From contig NZ_JAOVZB010000001.1 in NCBI RefSeq assembly GCF_025716875.1, positions 62,001 through 126,000 of the forward strand: a stretch of 64,000 nt of DNA, read 5' to 3'. Shown one piece after another: positions 43,806-54,644 of this stretch; the stretch's first letter is position 1, and the number at the start of each line of letters is the position of its first letter. The position numbers and the translations under genes are program-made. The notes beneath the pieces were generated by a model. The model did no database searches. It had not been told where the DNA came from and worked only from the letters and a program-made list of their open reading frames with translations. The DNA comes from Marinomonas sargassi (lineage in GTDB: Bacteria; Pseudomonadota; Gammaproteobacteria; Pseudomonadales; Marinomonadaceae).

Positions 43806-44135
43806 TTAGTAATCAAATAACTCACAAGCATCTGGAATAAGTTCAGACAATTTATTAACCGTCTGCTGGCGATAAATATGCTTGTTTATATCAGGCAATA
43901 GCCCCTTAAGTTTTTTACTCAACTCTTTCAAGTTCGGATTCATTGGCTCATAAGGGTAAATATGGTCTTGTAAACTGAGCTTGTGTAGTTCGTCTAACTC
44001 ATCTTGCAAAATACTCTTCATCGAAAAAAAGTAGTCTTTCTGATTGATGTCATTGGTTTCCCAGTAAGCATCAGAAAAAGCGGCATTGAGTTCATAAAAG
44101 ATATGCAGTGCATCGGCAACGTTTTTTGTAGACAT
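43806..44135 (-). CDS. hypothetical protein, 109 residues
   Basis: Not recognised. Soluble, acidic, probably all-helical, with no signal peptide or cysteine-rich motif. It contains ALHIFYELNAAFSDAYWETND and a Pro-rich turn YPYEPMNPNLKEL. I use ATG 44135, with GGAGA 6 nt upstream; the frame is open to a TTG at 44156. It converges with mnmC and diverges from cysE across 102 nt. It has codon use like its neighbours, so a real gene is likely. Confidence 0.65.
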   Translation of the reverse strand: MSTKNVADALHIFYELNAAFSDAYWETNDINQKDYFFSMKSILQDELDELHKLSLQDHIYPYEPMNPNLKELSKKLKGLLPDINKHIYRQQTVNKLSELIPDACELFDY

Positions 44136-44237
44136 ATTCTCTCCATTTTCTAGCAAACTTTCTTTTGACCCTTGTACAGTTTAACCTTATGCCTATAAGC
44201 TACCCGATCAGCCTCAATAAACAAAGGAAAACACCCC

Positions 44238-45065
44238 TTGAGTAGAACAATGATATCGAACGTGACTTCGGAAAACCTCTGGCAATCGCTGCAAATAGAA
44301 GCTGAAATTTTAGCAAAAGACGAACCTATTTTAGCGAGTTACTTTAATACTACAATATTACGTCACGAATCCTTATGTTCTGCATTAAGTTTTTTACTTG
44401 CCAGTAAATTAGACAGCATCTCCATTTCAGCCATGGTTTTACGGGAAGTCTTTGACGAAGCCATGTCCGACAAAAAGTCAGGTATTGTGAAGAGCATAGA
44501 GCAAGATATTCTCGCGATCAAAGAACGTGATGCGGCATGCAGCTCACTAACCACGCCCTTACTATTCTTTAAAGGCTTCCATGCGCTGCAAACTTACCGC
44601 ATTGCCAACTGGCTTTGGAAGAATGATAGACAAAGCTTAGCACTCTACTTACAAAGCCAAATGTCCATGGTTTTTAGTGTGGATATTCACCCAGCGGCAA
44701 CCATAGGCCGTGGCATCATGCTGGATCACGCAAGCGGCTTAGTTGTTGGTGAAACTTGTGTTATCGAAGACAACGTCTCTATTTTGCAATCTGTCACTCT
44801 AGGCGGAACAGGAAAAGAAGACGGCGATCGTCACCCGAAAATACGCTCGGGTGTGTTGATCGGAGCGGGTGCCAAAATACTTGGCAACATTGAAGTAGGT
44901 TCAGGCGCTAAGATAGGTGCAGGTAGCGTGGTTTTAGAAAATGTGGAGAGCCATACAACCGTAGCTGGCGTGCCGGCAAAAGTCGTTGGCCGCAATACCG
45001 AGGCGAAACCAGCTCTTGAGATGGATCATAATATCAATCATTGCCTGAAAGAAAACAAAAGCTAA
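44238..45065 (+). CDS. cysE: serine O-acetyltransferase CysE
   Basis: First step of cysteine synthesis from serine and acetyl-CoA. N-terminal helical domain (FFKGFHALQTYRIANWLW), then left-handed beta-helix hexapeptides: VDIHPAATIGRGIMLDHASGLVVGE, ILQSVTLGGTGKEDGDRHPKI and GAGSVVLENV. 275 residues against 273 in E. coli. TTG start at 44238 is chosen because AAAGGA lies about 10 nt before it; ATG 44250 is too far from that site. Feedback inhibition by cysteine is a family property. Confidence 0.94.
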   Translation: MSRTMISNVTSENLWQSLQIEAEILAKDEPILASYFNTTILRHESLCSALSFLLASKLDSISISAMVLREVFDEAMSDKKSGIVKSIEQDILAIKERDAACSSLTTPLLFFKGFHALQTYRIANWLWKNDRQSLALYLQSQMSMVFSVDIHPAATIGRGIMLDHASGLVVGETCVIEDNVSILQSVTLGGTGKEDGDRHPKIRSGVLIGAGAKILGNIEVGSGAKIGAGSVVLENVESHTTVAGVPAKVVGRNTEAKPALEMDHNINHCLKENKS

Positions 45066-45072
45066 TTGGCAC

Positions 45073-45112
45073 TTAGCGAATTATGACTTCACATGAAATC
45101 ATAATTCGCTAA
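45073..45112. terminator. long hairpin between converging cysE and yheU
   Basis: Perfect 14-bp arms TTAGCGAATTATGA and TCATAATTCGCTAA; the 12-nt centre can form four more pairs (TTCA/TGAA) after one mismatch. It covers the last codons of yheU. No T run, so it may act through mRNA 3' protection. Confidence 0.5.
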
Positions 45113-45325
45113 TGCGCTTTTTGGAATCATTTTAATGGTTTCGCTTTCCGTATCAAACAACAACACAGCCTCACCACTTTCCAATGACCGTAAGGCCTGT
45201 ATACGCTTCTGCTCTATAGATAAATCATAGTTACCGTAATCTGTTCCATCACGAGTAACCAGATCATCTAAGATGCGTTCGAGTACGTCAGGGGACAAAG
45301 AATCGTGCGGAATCAAGGTATCCAA
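45089..45325 (-). CDS. yheU: YheU-family protein (UPF0270)
   Basis: 78 residues. LIPHDSLSPDVLERILDDLVTRDGTDYG closely follows the YheU pattern (LIPxxxLSPETLxxLIxxFVxREGTDYG), and QKRIQALRSLESGEAVLLFD continues it. Function unknown. TTG start at 45325 directly abuts the ligA stop, with GGAG 8 nt upstream inside ligA, indicating translational coupling. Confidence 0.85.
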   Translation of the reverse strand: MDTLIPHDSLSPDVLERILDDLVTRDGTDYGNYDLSIEQKRIQALRSLESGEAVLLFDTESETIKMIPKSALANYDFM

Positions 45326-47365
<2,040 letters not shown>

Positions 47366-47405
47366 CTAATTAAAATCATTCCAAAAATAAGTATTTGCCT
47401 TAACC

Positions 47406-47431
47406 AATCGAGGCCCCTTAGGGCCCCGATT
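47406..47431 (-). terminator. possible hairpin between zipA and ligA
   Basis: AATCGAGGCCC pairs with GGGCCCCGATT (one A-C mismatch), loop CTTA. GC-rich but without a T run; may be an attenuator or 3' processing site. Confidence 0.35.
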
Positions 47432-47437
47432 AATTCA

Positions 47438-48475
47438 TTATTTAGCGCGAGTTAATTTACGACGCTCAAAGTCTCGTATTCGCTGTCGGCAATGGGCAAT
47501 GGTTTGTTCACTCATTGGCATACGACGCTCATCTAATAATTCACCGCCTAGGTGGCGCACTAATGTCTGCGCTGTTTCTAACATGAAATCGAAAGCTTTC
47601 ATGCTATTTTTAGGCCCCGGAAGTCCCATGAAGAAACTAACTCCTGGGCATTCGGTTTCACCCATATTATCGAGATCAAAGGTGCCAGGCTCCATAGCAT
47701 TTGCCATACTAAACTGCACTCGACCTCGATCAAAACCATCTTCATGACGGTGGAAAATATCCATATCCCCGTAGCGCATACCACAATTCAGGATCAGCTG
47801 AAGCAGCTCCATGCCAGCATAATTTTGCTCTTGGGGAGCTAGGATATTGATAACAATAATTTCTTCTACTTCTGCCACATCAGTGTCATCTTCGATGTGT
47901 TCATCTTCATCAAGCTCACCCATTGGTGTCACTTGGTTAATATCTACTTCTGAATAATGACGTTCAAAGTCTTCATCACCCTGCGCACTTTCAGCGACTT
48001 CATCATCATGATAATCGTCATTTTGGTAGTCGCTATCTTGATAATCTTCTTCTAGACCTAAATCCAGATCATCCTGCTCATAAAATCCATCATCAGAGTA
48101 ATCCTGATCAGAAACCGCAGAGTCACCAAAATCCCTTTCAGGCACAAGATGTGATAATTCGTCTAGGTTAATATCATCATTACGTTTTAACTCTGGGCCG
48201 GCATCCACTTTATGGGGCACTTCTGCCAAAGGTGCCTTGGCTGTTTTTCTCGCCATTTCAAAAGCATTATCTATAGGATCTGGCGCAGAAACTTGCCGTT
48301 TATTCGAAATCACATCCCCATCTTGGCGAAACAAGGTGTCGTCATAATCATCAAAATCATCTTCTGACTGGGTAATTTCTTGACCTTTTTTATATCGGCG
48401 AAAACCATCTATGAGAATAACGACAATGATCACTATTCCAATCAAGATGAGCCACTCACGTAAGCTGAATTCCAT
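47438..48475 (-). CDS. zipA: cell division protein ZipA
   Basis: Tethers FtsZ to the inner membrane. N-terminal single TM helix (LREWLILIGIVIIVVILIDGFRRYKKG), a long acidic Asp/Glu/Tyr-rich linker (about 90-205), then the ZipA C-terminal FtsZ-binding domain: EIIVINILAPQEQNYAGMELLQLIL, MRYGDMDIFHRHED and FDLDNMGETECPGVSFFMGLPGP. 345 residues. The linker is more acidic than the Pro/Gln-rich linker of E. coli. Followed by ligA. Confidence 0.95.
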   Translation of the reverse strand: MEFSLREWLILIGIVIIVVILIDGFRRYKKGQEITQSEDDFDDYDDTLFRQDGDVISNKRQVSAPDPIDNAFEMARKTAKAPLAEVPHKVDAGPELKRNDDINLDELSHLVPERDFGDSAVSDQDYSDDGFYEQDDLDLGLEEDYQDSDYQNDDYHDDEVAESAQGDEDFERHYSEVDINQVTPMGELDEDEHIEDDTDVAEVEEIIVINILAPQEQNYAGMELLQLILNCGMRYGDMDIFHRHEDGFDRGRVQFSMANAMEPGTFDLDNMGETECPGVSFFMGLPGPKNSMKAFDFMLETAQTLVRHLGGELLDERRMPMSEQTIAHCRQRIRDFERRKLTRAK

Positions 48476-48540
48476 TACATATTCCGAATTACATCTATTA
48501 AAGTTGAAGGTATTATCAAACGAAGCGCTTTAGTATTCAA

Positions 48541-49725
48541 TTATAAGCTTACTTTGATTCTGATAATGCCCTTATGATTTGTAAATACGTCTTCTTTTAT
48601 ACCGATAATGCGACCTTTTGTCAGATCATTGTCTCGAATATCGGATAATTTTACGATTAGATCCACTTTCTTGGTTTCTGCTAATGTCACGGTTGGCATC
48701 AGAGCATCAAGGTTGGTCAATAAAATAGGTTGATTAAGTGACTCAGGAAAGACCCGCTGAATAGAAACCGGCATAGGCTGACCTTCCACCTTGGCATACA
48801 CCAATACGACATCGTTTGCTTGCCACTGCTGCTCGGGGGAATTCATTTCTAGCTGCACTGCAATTTGATGACTAATCACAGGGGGAACCTGTTGATAGCT
48901 TATCCCACCTGCATCTCGCGCTTTGGCTATTGCCCCCAATAATGCGATTCGCTCACTAGAGTTGGAGTTATAGCGAATGGCTTCTTGCCAAGCCAATACG
49001 GCACCCAAATAGTTGTTTTCACTGTATTCCGCGACGCCTTTTAATCCTAAAACAATCGCTTGGGTTGGCTCTACTTTTAGGATGTTATCCACTTCTTGAT
49101 GAATCTTATCCGAACTGCGACTGCCATTGGCGTAAAACAAAGCTTGTACATACTCTACCTGTAAAGCGATACGCCCATCCGCGCTCTCTGGCATTTTGGC
49201 TAAGGCCTTTTCAAAAGATTCCACTGCGGTTTGAAAATCACCATTTTGCATAAAATTAGTGGCTTGATAGTACCAATCTTCAGGTCGATCATATCGATTT
49301 GCTCGATAGGCTAAAAAGTCACTCACTTCTTGAGGCGAAACATTTTGCGAGGCGACTGCCTGAGTAAAGATAACTTCTTTGCCATACCCCAACCTGTCAT
49401 AAAGAATCATGCTCCCTAGCACTACAAACGCCACCATCGCCAAAAACAACCAAGACTCTAAAGTGTTGCTTCTTCTAGCAAATGACTTTGGTAATAACGG
49501 GTGACTTCCTTCTGCTTCAAGGTCTAACAGAAGTTGTTTTCGCTCATCCGCTGTTATCCGCCCCAGAGCAAACTCTTCGGCAATTTCTGTGTGGCGAATT
49601 TGCAAGAAAGAAGTAGATAGAGAAGAGCTATTTGAAGCACTCAACAGAGATCGAACCACTGCCCTATATAGAAACAAAAAGCAGACAAGGAGAATCAAAA
49701 CCATCAGAGCATAGGCCAGCATCAT
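48541..49725 (-). CDS. ccmI: cytochrome c biogenesis protein CcmI
   Basis: Holds apocytochrome c for heme ligation. Two TM segments (LAYALMVLILLVCFLFLYRAVV at the start and WLFLAMVAFVVLGSMILYD), an N-terminal region LGRITADERKQLLLDLEAE, and TPR-like repeats (about 150-280; DWYYQATNFMQNGDFQTAVESFEKAL). A C-terminal beta-rich domain follows. ATG 49725 overlaps the ccmH stop (ATGA), so the longer frame from 49815 is rejected. 394 residues. Last gene of the ccm operon. Confidence 0.9.
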   Translation of the reverse strand: MMLAYALMVLILLVCFLFLYRAVVRSLLSASNSSSLSTSFLQIRHTEIAEEFALGRITADERKQLLLDLEAEGSHPLLPKSFARRSNTLESWLFLAMVAFVVLGSMILYDRLGYGKEVIFTQAVASQNVSPQEVSDFLAYRANRYDRPEDWYYQATNFMQNGDFQTAVESFEKALAKMPESADGRIALQVEYVQALFYANGSRSSDKIHQEVDNILKVEPTQAIVLGLKGVAEYSENNYLGAVLAWQEAIRYNSNSSERIALLGAIAKARDAGGISYQQVPPVISHQIAVQLEMNSPEQQWQANDVVLVYAKVEGQPMPVSIQRVFPESLNQPILLTNLDALMPTVTLAETKKVDLIVKLSDIRDNDLTKGRIIGIKEDVFTNHKGIIRIKVSL

Positions 49726-50144
49726 AATGAGGTTCTCACTTTCTTTTTGTTGGTTACAAGCACCATAATAAATGCCATCAAACCAAGTACTAAAAAGGCA
49801 AAAGGCCCATACCACAGTAGATAGGTAGCCGATGAATAGCTAGGACGGTAGAGTACAAACTCACCGTATCTTGCCACCATATAATCGACAATTTCTTGGT
49901 CTGATTTACCTGACTCAATCATCAAATAGACCTGTTTTCGAAGATCTATTGCAATGGATGAATTAGAATCTGCTAAGTTTTGGTTTTGACATTTGGGGCA
50001 GCGTAACTCCTCGACCAAACTTTGGTAGCGGGTTTGATTTAGCTCTGAGCGAAAAGTCAGCAGTTCTTCCGCCATGCTATTTACGGCAAATAACGTAATC
50101 AAGAACAAGCAACTAAAAGCCAAACATTTATATAAATGACTCAT
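49722..50144 (-). CDS. ccmH: cytochrome c maturation thiol reductase CcmH
   Basis: Reduces the CXXCH motif of apocytochromes with CcmG. Signal peptide or anchor at the N-terminus, the LRCPKCQNQNLADSNS motif with the redox CXXC, and a C-terminal TM (LLWYGPFAFLVLGLMAFIMVLV). ATG 50144 overlaps the ccmG stop (ATGA), and AAAGG lies 9 nt upstream. 140 residues: the short form, with ccmI as a separate gene. Confidence 0.94.
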   Translation of the reverse strand: MSHLYKCLAFSCLFLITLFAVNSMAEELLTFRSELNQTRYQSLVEELRCPKCQNQNLADSNSSIAIDLRKQVYLMIESGKSDQEIVDYMVARYGEFVLYRPSYSSATYLLWYGPFAFLVLGLMAFIMVLVTNKKKVRTSL

Positions 50145-50650
50145 TTCAGGAAACCTTTTATAGTCGACCAATTTTGAGCATTGAGAGGCCCTTGATGACG
50201 GTGAACTACAATTCCATTGCTATCGATAATAAAGGTCTCTGGCGCACCTGTTACACCCATATCTAATCCGAACACTCCTGTTTCATCCATTAGTACATCT
50301 ATGTAAGGGTTACCCTTTTCGCTTAACCATTGCCTAGCTTGCTCGGCATCATCTTTATAATCGATACCAAGAATAGTAACGCCCTGCAGAGCAAGTTGGT
50401 TCAAAAATGGGTGCTCTAGATGACAAGCAGGACACCAGGTTCCCCAGAAGTTTATTAAATAAGCTTCTTTTGGCAGATCACTGTTGGTTTGCAGGGTATT
50501 TTCAACAAGAGAGACAAGTTTAAAATCTGGTACTTTTTTTCCAACCAAGGCAGAAGGCAACTCTTGAGAGTTTTTACCCAATTGTGAGTAGAAAATAACG
50601 CCTAGGCTAATGAAGATTATAAAAGGTAAAAAACGCACTAACTTTTTCAT
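50141..50650 (-). CDS. ccmG: thiol:disulfide interchange protein CcmG (DsbE)
   Basis: Membrane-anchored periplasmic thioredoxin-like protein. N-terminal anchor (LVRFLPFIIFISLGVIFY), active site WGTWCPACHLEHP and the cis-Pro region GVTGAPETFIID. ATG 50650 overlaps the ccmF stop (ATGA); the longer frame from 50737 lies inside ccmF. 169 residues. The CPAC dipeptide differs from the CPTC of E. coli. Confidence 0.94.
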   Translation of the reverse strand: MKKLVRFLPFIIFISLGVIFYSQLGKNSQELPSALVGKKVPDFKLVSLVENTLQTNSDLPKEAYLINFWGTWCPACHLEHPFLNQLALQGVTILGIDYKDDAEQARQWLSEKGNPYIDVLMDETGVFGLDMGVTGAPETFIIDSNGIVVHRHQGPLNAQNWSTIKGFLK

Positions 50651-52587
50651 GCTACCTCCACTCGTCTTCGGTAGCGCTTGTCTAACGCTGCCAATAGGCC
50701 GCCAGCAACCATAAAGAGGCCGCCTAACCATATCCATCGCACAAAGGATTTAACATAGATTCTCACACCCCATGATGAGTCCTCTAATTTTTCGCCTAAC
50801 GAGACATATAGATCCCTTGTAAAACCTGCATCTAACGCGGCTTCAGTCATCACTTGTTGGCGTGTCGTAAAAAAGCGTTTTTCAGGATAGAGTTCGGCTA
50901 CTTGTTTTTCGTCTTTGAATACAGTGAACTGCCCTCGCTCAGACACATAATTAGGCCCTTTCACCTCTTCCATAGAGTCAAAGCGGAACTCATACCCAGC
51001 CACAAGGCTAGACTCGCTAGGAGATAAACGCACCATCACTTCATGGCTATTAACACTCACCAGCAGAACGCCGACTAAGCTAACGACAACACCAACATGA
51101 GCCAAGATCATGGCATAGTAGTTACGTGGTAACTTACAGGCTCGAACCAATAAGCCCTCTCTTCCCAACGAAATTTTATTTAGCCAATCTAAAAGAGATA
51201 AAAACAACACCCAGAAAGCAACACTCAGACTCACCCAAGCCATTAAAGAGAAAGAATTAAAGTACACCAAAGCACTAGACAAAAGCGCGGACAATACGAG
51301 CGCTAACAGGCAAGGGCGCCATAAAGCATTCCAACTTGTATTTTTCCATTTTGACAATGGACCTATGCCCATAAAAACAATCAGTAACAAAGCAATTGGT
51401 GTGAAAACGCTATTAAAGTATGGCGCCCCCACGGATATCTTCCCTAATCCTAGAGCATCAAATAACAAAGGGTACAAGGTGCCTAGTAGCACAGTCAGAG
51501 TTAACACAGTCAATAAAATATTATTCAGTAACAACCAAGCCTCGCGGCCTGTTATACCAAAAGCAATGGACGACCTAACCTGTGTAGCTCGCAGCGCATA
51601 GAGTAATAAGCTACCACCGACAAAAATTACCAGTAAGGCGAGGATAAACATTCCGCGAGTTGGGTCAGCAGCAAAAGAATGAACAGAGGTTAAAACGCCT
51701 GAACGCACTAAAAATGCTCCCAGCAAGGAAAGACTAAAAGTAAAGATGGCCAGCAATACTGTCCAACTTTTAAAGACGCCACGTTTTTCCGTCACCGCTA
51801 AAGAGTGGAGTAAAGCCGTACCAGCTAACCAAGGCATGAAAGAAGCATTTTCCACTGGATCCCAAAACCACCAGCCTCCCCAGCCCAATTCGTAATATGC
51901 CCACCAGCTGCCTAAAGTAATGCCAAGGGTTAAAAACGCCCAAGATACCGCCGTCCAGGGTCTTGCCCATCGAGCCCAAGCTGAATTCATTTGGCCAGTA
52001 ATTAACGCTGCAATAGCAAAAGCAAAAGCCACCGAGAAGCCGACATACCCCATATATAAAATAGGTGGGTGAACGATTAAACCGAAATCTTGAAGTACAG
52101 GGTTTAAGTCTCCACCATCTATAGGGCTATCAGGTAACAAACGAACAAAAGGCGAAGAGGTGAAAATCAAGAAGGCAAGAAAGCCAGTACTCACCGCACC
52201 CAATACGGCCAGCACAATAGCGCCAATCTCTTGTGGTAATTGCTTTAAGCGTAGCGCAACGGCAGAGCTCCAAGCAGACAACACCAACGCCCAAAGTAAT
52301 AGCGAGCCTTCATGCCCTCCCCAAAGGGCGCTGAATTTGTAATAAATAGGCAACTGGCTATTTGAGTTTTGACTCACATAAAGAACAGAGAAGTCATCAA
52401 GCAAAAAGCTAGCACTCAGAGTAAGAAAGCTAATAAAGACAAGACAAGCCACAATGAGTGTTAAAGGCCTAGCTGTGGCGGTCAATATTAAACTTTTTTT
52501 CCAATAGCCAACCAAGGGCAAGATCGAAAGCGAACTGGCAAAAAACAAAGCTAATATCAGTGTAAATTGTCCGATTTCAGGAAGCAT
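50647..52587 (-). CDS. ccmF: heme lyase subunit CcmF
   Basis: Multi-spanning membrane protein that ligates heme to apocytochrome c with CcmH/I. About 14-15 hydrophobic segments. The WWD domain is seen as GWGGWWFWDPVENASFMPWL; LWGGHEGSLLLWALVLSAW and VHPPILYMGYVGF include conserved heme-ligand histidines. 646 residues, normal. It follows ccmE by 29 nt. Confidence 0.96.
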   Translation of the reverse strand: MLPEIGQFTLILALFFASSLSILPLVGYWKKSLILTATARPLTLIVACLVFISFLTLSASFLLDDFSVLYVSQNSNSQLPIYYKFSALWGGHEGSLLLWALVLSAWSSAVALRLKQLPQEIGAIVLAVLGAVSTGFLAFLIFTSSPFVRLLPDSPIDGGDLNPVLQDFGLIVHPPILYMGYVGFSVAFAFAIAALITGQMNSAWARWARPWTAVSWAFLTLGITLGSWWAYYELGWGGWWFWDPVENASFMPWLAGTALLHSLAVTEKRGVFKSWTVLLAIFTFSLSLLGAFLVRSGVLTSVHSFAADPTRGMFILALLVIFVGGSLLLYALRATQVRSSIAFGITGREAWLLLNNILLTVLTLTVLLGTLYPLLFDALGLGKISVGAPYFNSVFTPIALLLIVFMGIGPLSKWKNTSWNALWRPCLLALVLSALLSSALVYFNSFSLMAWVSLSVAFWVLFLSLLDWLNKISLGREGLLVRACKLPRNYYAMILAHVGVVVSLVGVLLVSVNSHEVMVRLSPSESSLVAGYEFRFDSMEEVKGPNYVSERGQFTVFKDEKQVAELYPEKRFFTTRQQVMTEAALDAGFTRDLYVSLGEKLEDSSWGVRIYVKSFVRWIWLGGLFMVAGGLLAALDKRYRRRVEVA

Positions 52588-52616
52588 AAAAAGCCTAAAG
52601 TTACTTACGTTGGGAA

Positions 52617-53051
52617 TTATGGCTGACTTTCAGCCGCTTTCAATGCATCAGATATTTCTGGAGGCATATATTTTTCATCATGTTTAGCCAGGACTTGCTC
52701 CGCTGCAAACACACCCTGACTATTAAGCTTTCCTTGAGCAACAATACCCTGCCCTTCTCGAAACAAGTCAGGCAATATTCCTTTGTACTCTATGGTAATT
52801 TTGTGCTGAAAGTCTGTCACATCAAACTGCACATAAAGACTCTCTTGGTTGCGTTTAATACTTCCTTCAACCACCATTCCACCTGCTCGAATAGTGGCAT
52901 TTTTAGGAGCCTTTCCTAAAGAAATATCGGAGGGGGAGTAAAATAAGTTAATATTTTGCTGCAACGCGAACAGGATCAAGCCAATTGCTGTGGTTAATAT
53001 GAGCGCGATAATAGCAATGATAAGTAAACGTTTTTTTCTAATTGGATGCAT
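52617..53051 (-). CDS. ccmE: heme chaperone CcmE
   Basis: Periplasmic carrier that binds heme covalently. N-terminal TM (about 8-30), an OB-fold domain ([32 protein letters not shown]) and the heme-binding H124 in [13 protein letters not shown], with Y128 four residues on. 144 residues. Located between ccmD (15-nt gap) and ccmF. Confidence 0.96.
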   Translation of the reverse strand: MHPIRKKRLLIIAIIALILTTAIGLILFALQQNINLFYSPSDISLGKAPKNATIRAGGMVVEGSIKRNQESLYVQFDVTDFQHKITIEYKGILPDLFREGQGIVAQGKLNSQGVFAAEQVLAKHDEKYMPPEISDALKAAESQP

Positions 53052-53066
53052 GTCTACTTATCTCGG

Positions 53067-53246
53067 CTACTTATCTCGGGAAGGCGTATTCATACGGCGG
53101 CGTAGTTTTGCTCGTATTTGAGTATTCTGCTTCAGGGTATGTATAGCCAATGAGGATATCAGGGTGAAGCTGATTCCATAAGCCGTCCAGACATATACCC
53201 CGTGCTTACCCATTACCAAAAACTCAGAAAATGTTTCAAAGGCCAT
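53067..53246 (-). CDS. ccmD: heme exporter accessory protein CcmD
   Basis: 59 residues, read directly from the sequence. MAFETFSEFLVMGKHGVYVW is followed by a single TM (about 20-36, AYGISFTLISSLAIHTL) and a basic tail (KAKLRRR-like), the standard CcmD layout. It helps release holo-CcmE from the CcmABC complex. Start ATG 53246 overlaps the ccmC 3' end by 11 nt. Confidence 0.9.
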   Translation of the reverse strand: MAFETFSEFLVMGKHGVYVWTAYGISFTLISSLAIHTLKQNTQIRAKLRRRMNTPSRDK

Positions 53247-53982
53247 TTTTCAACACCTCTTGCTTTAACCAATTCGACTTCATCTCTCGCTTCATTATGG
53301 TGGTCTGCATACGCCATAGTACCAGACTGGCAAGCAAGCAAGACAATCCAAGCAAGGCTATAAGTAAAGGCAGCCACATTTCCATTGGCATCTCAGGAGA
53401 TTTAGTTAAAGAGAAAGTCGCCCCTTGATGTAAGGTATTCCACCACTCCACAGAGTATTTAATAATTGGCAAGTTCACCAGTCCAACCAAGCCTAGGACA
53501 GATACCGCTTTGTCCGCCACACGCTTATCTTCAAAGGCATTATGTAAACCGATAATTCCCATATAGAGTAAAAACAACACGAGAACAGATGTCAGCCTTG
53601 CATCCCAAACCCACCATGTGCCCCATGTGGGCTTGCCCCATATGGACCCTGTAATCAGTGCAATCAATGCCATTAAGGCACCTATTGGCGCTACTGCCGA
53701 AATAAATATGGGGGATAACTTCATTCTCCAGACAAGGAAAACAAAACTGGCTATTCCCATCGCAAGGTAACAAGATTGAGCAAGTATGGCTGCAGGTACA
53801 TGGATATAAATGATACGAAAGCTATTGCCTTGCTGATAATCCTCAGGAGCAAATGCTAGCCCCCATATAATGCCCATCAGAAAAACCAATACACCCACTA
53901 AAAATAATGGCAGAGGCCAGTTTTTAAACCACAAAAAGAACCACTTAGTGGACCCTAACTTATGAAACCACGCCCAGCTCAT
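53236..53982 (-). CDS. ccmC: heme exporter membrane protein CcmC
   Basis: Puts heme on CcmE. Six membrane segments; the WWD motif WGTWWVWDARLTSVLVLFLLY and flanking histidines (IIYIHVPAAILAQ, NTLHQGATF) are intact. 248 residues. ATGA overlap with ccmB. Confidence 0.96.
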   Translation of the reverse strand: MSWAWFHKLGSTKWFFLWFKNWPLPLFLVGVLVFLMGIIWGLAFAPEDYQQGNSFRIIYIHVPAAILAQSCYLAMGIASFVFLVWRMKLSPIFISAVAPIGALMALIALITGSIWGKPTWGTWWVWDARLTSVLVLFLLYMGIIGLHNAFEDKRVADKAVSVLGLVGLVNLPIIKYSVEWWNTLHQGATFSLTKSPEMPMEMWLPLLIALLGLSCLLASLVLWRMQTTIMKREMKSNWLKQEVLKNGL

Positions 53983-54644
53983 TCGTTCACACTCGCTTTA
54001 ATGGATGCCGCTGCCATAAAAGGAGCAAACACCAAAGACAGTAAAGAAATAGCCAACAACATCGCTAGAGAGCCCAAATAGGGCAGCCCAATTTCAGATG
54101 CCTTAATAGCAGAAGTGGCAAAAATAAGAATAGGAATATACATGGGCAATATTAACAACATCAATAACATGGCGCCTTGCTGCAAAGATACCGTTAGCGC
54201 AGCGCCGATGGAGCCGATTAAAAACAAACTTGGGGAACCTAGTAATAGCGTCGCAACTAGCACCCAAAAACTCTCTTCAGATAAATACAACATGCCTCCG
54301 ACGATAGGCAATATCAAAAGTAAAGGAGCAATCATAAACAGCCATTGAACAGTCACTTTCAGCAATATTAAAAAGGGTAGGTATAACCCACTCACTAGCC
54401 ACTGCTCTAGTGAACCGTCTTCATAATCTTCTCGATACATGCGACTTATCGACATCAGCACAGCTAGAGAAGTCGCACACCAAATAATACCGCCCGCAGA
54501 GACAGTCAAAAAATCGGGAGTGGCATCAATTCCTAATGGGAATAAAGTCACTACAATCACAAAAAACAACAGAGCATTTAAGGTGTCTTGTTTATGTCGC
54601 CATAGCAGCAAGCTCTCAGACTTAAAAAAAGAAAAGTAAGTCAT
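53979..54644 (-). CDS. ccmB: heme exporter permease CcmB
   Basis: Integral membrane subunit of the CcmAB ABC complex that, with ATP hydrolysis, frees holo-CcmE. About six TM segments; the cytoplasmic MYREDYEDGSLEQWLVSG motif is diagnostic for CcmB. 221 residues. ATGA overlap with ccmA. Confidence 0.95.
   Translation of the reverse strand: MTYFSFFKSESLLLWRHKQDTLNALLFFVIVVTLFPLGIDATPDFLTVSAGGIIWCATSLAVLMSISRMYREDYEDGSLEQWLVSGLYLPFLILLKVTVQWLFMIAPLLLILPIVGGMLYLSEESFWVLVATLLLGSPSLFLIGSIGAALTVSLQQGAMLLMLLILPMYIPILIFATSAIKASEIGLPYLGSLAMLLAISLLSLVFAPFMAAASIKASVNE

Noticed and set aside
50651-50737. Longer N-terminus for ccmG
   Set aside because: It would overlap ccmF by over 90 nt, adds non-family residues, and the ATGA junction at 50650 fits the rest of the operon.
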